Source: Erysipelotrichia bacterium
GTDB lineage: Bacteria; Bacillota_I; Bacilli_A; Erysipelotrichales; Erysipelotrichaceae
DNA length: 64,000 nucleotides
Direction: 5' to 3'
Assembly: GCA_012520255.1 (NCBI GenBank)
Contig: JAAYOQ010000017.1
Location: forward strand, 109,914-173,913
The position numbers and the translations under genes were made by a program. This document shows positions 63,621 to 64,000 of the stretch, piece by piece; position 1 is the first letter of the stretch, and every line of letters begins with the position of its first letter. The notes under the pieces were generated by a model that was not told where the DNA came from, made no database searches, and worked only from the letters and a program-made list of their open reading frames with translations.

Positions 63621-63869
63621 ATGAACTTTCGTGTCTATTTTTCAAAATATGCCTATCAACAATTAAATCAATTAGAAGAAGCTAACAGGGTACTTCTTTT
63701 AGGTTGGCTTAAAAAAAATCTAGAAGGTACAAACGCTCCCAGATTGTTAGGTCATCCACTTAAAAACATTCTATTTGGTCATTATAAATTTGTTGTGGGC
63801 AGATTTAGATTGTTAATCTTGATTGAAGATAAGAAACTTGTGGTATTAAAAATAAATGAAACAAAATAA
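63621..63869 (+). CDS. RelE/ParE-family toxin, shortened C-terminus
   Basis: An 82-residue toxin of the RelE/ParE fold: NFRVYFSKYAYQQLNQL, LGHPLKNILFGHYKFVVGRFRLLI and the strand KLVVLKI. RelE-type toxins normally continue with GHR and an aromatic residue after that strand, and these help mRNA cleavage. Here the frame reads INETK and stops. The end of an IS3-like element begins 8 bp later. The toxin may therefore be inactive or altered. It is translationally coupled to the antitoxin. Confidence 0.8.
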   Translation: MNFRVYFSKYAYQQLNQLEEANRVLLLGWLKKNLEGTNAPRLLGHPLKNILFGHYKFVVGRFRLLILIEDKKLVVLKINETK

Positions 63870-63911
63870 AATGAAATGATCTGCTCCCTGTCAAGTAGAC
63901 ACGGGAAATAT

Positions 63912-64000
63912 CTAAAATAATTCTAGCCCAGCCGAAGATTCGGTTGGGTTTTTACTTGCTAAATTAGCTTTGTATTTTTCAATACGTCTATTAATAGGTA
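63912..64000 (-). CDS. Transposase C-terminal fragment (partial, edge)
   Basis: An open minus-strand frame enters from the right edge and ends at 63912. It reads PINRRIEKYKANL, then SKNPTESSAGLELF. A hairpin at 63927-63953 lies within it. The residues alone do not prove the family. The adjacent IS3-like terminus suggests OrfB transposase. Confidence 0.4.
   Translation of the reverse strand, partial: PINRRIEKYKANLASKNPTESSAGLELF
63927..63953 (+). terminator. Terminator inside the IS end
   Basis: CCCAGCCGA (63927-63935) pairs with TCGGTTGGG (63940-63948), followed by TTTTT. It would stop plus-strand transcripts from the toxin-antitoxin genes entering the element. Confidence 0.7.

Larger units (their letters stand above)
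63877..64000 (-). mobile_element. IS3-family element, terminal part (runs off the window)
   Basis: From 63877, TGATCTGCTCCC followed by AGTAGACACGG resembles the IS3 terminal inverted repeat TGATCTTACCC...GTGGACACG. The transposase end reads toward it on the minus strand, as expected for the IS3 right end. The other end is outside the window, so the inverted repeat and target duplication cannot be checked. Confidence 0.6.

Noticed and set aside
1..64000. CRISPR arrays, rRNA or tRNA genes, prophage
   Set aside because: No regularly spaced direct repeats, cloverleaf genes or phage structural genes were found while reading.

Overview
The window is about two-thirds AT throughout, uses TAA-biased stops and strong AGGAGG-type ribosome sites, and carries many lipoproteins, an LTA-synthase-type sulfatase, single-chain glycyl-tRNA ligase, RNase HIII, MutS2, ScpA/ScpB, PhoH/YbeY/Era/RecO, a valS T-box leader and a CIRCE element. 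This points to a low-GC, Gram-positive, anaerobic Firmicute. An [FeFe] hydrogenase, an NfnAB-type transhydrogenase, CIRCE control of lon (known from mycoplasmas) and a non-standard MurE substrate motif all fit a gut Erysipelotrichia/Coprobacillaceae-like lineage. The lineage call is inference. The genome is largely housekeeping and gene-dense. No tRNA, rRNA or CRISPR was seen.

Layout. 1-1.2 kb: end of thyA, folA and a flavin reductase-rubredoxin fusion. 1.2-5.3 kb: a minus-strand operon (TM1266-family regulator plus a NitT/TauT-like ABC transporter) behind an attenuator-like leader, divergent from a monomeric [FeFe] hydrogenase. 5.4-15 kb: a phosphodiesterase, a glycolipid glycosyltransferase, lipoproteins, a Y-family polymerase with YolD, a roughly 460-bp gene-free gap, MnmM, and an LTA-synthase-like enzyme. 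15-17.4 kb: an unpaired HTH-SocA antitoxin-like gene and a 5'-nucleotidase. 17.4-22.3 kb: a six-gene zinc-ribbon/SPFH/TPM cluster resembling Bacillus ydjGHI but without PspA. 22.5-24.8 kb: nfnAB. 24.9-31 kb: scpAB-rluB, rsmE-mtaB-murE-deoC. 31-40.7 kb: rpsU, phoH-ybeY-cdd-era-recO, glyQS-dnaG-rpoD, a second sigma factor, trmK. 40.7-47.9 kb: rnhC (minus), cvpA-mutS2-uvrC, small membrane protein and lipoprotein, phosphodiesterase. 47.9-52.3 kb: ATP-grasp, flippase, lipoprotein, DUF4230. 52.3-56.8 kb: DUF3196-tig-lon behind a CIRCE operator. 57-63.3 kb: small protein, CPBP protease, T-box valS, and a large secreted GH25 enzyme with LRR and Big_2 domains. 63.4-64 kb: a RelE-type toxin-antitoxin pair with a toxin that looks C-terminally shortened, beside the end of an IS3-like element that runs off the window.

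How the genes fit together. Redox balance: hydrogenase, NfnAB and the flavin reductase-rubredoxin fusion would all exchange electrons with ferredoxin, NAD(P)H or flavins. Envelope: the glycolipid glycosyltransferase, LTA-synthase-like enzyme, MurE, flippase, ATP-grasp and GH25 enzyme act on lipoteichoic acid, glycan or peptidoglycan. Protein quality control: trigger factor and Lon share a predicted HrcA operator. Information processing: the rpsU to uvrC block is a conserved replication, translation and repair neighbourhood.

The most interesting signals are: (1) the mutually exclusive hairpins in front of the TM1266/ABC operon, a possible unnamed riboswitch; (2) several genes whose start codon sits where transcription should begin (rnhC, second sigma factor, HTH-SocA gene), which suggests leaderless mRNAs; (3) a second sigma factor lacking the tandem tryptophans of region 2.3; (4) the PspA-less Ydj-like cluster; (5) the CIRCE-tig-lon operon; (6) the non-DNPR MurE.
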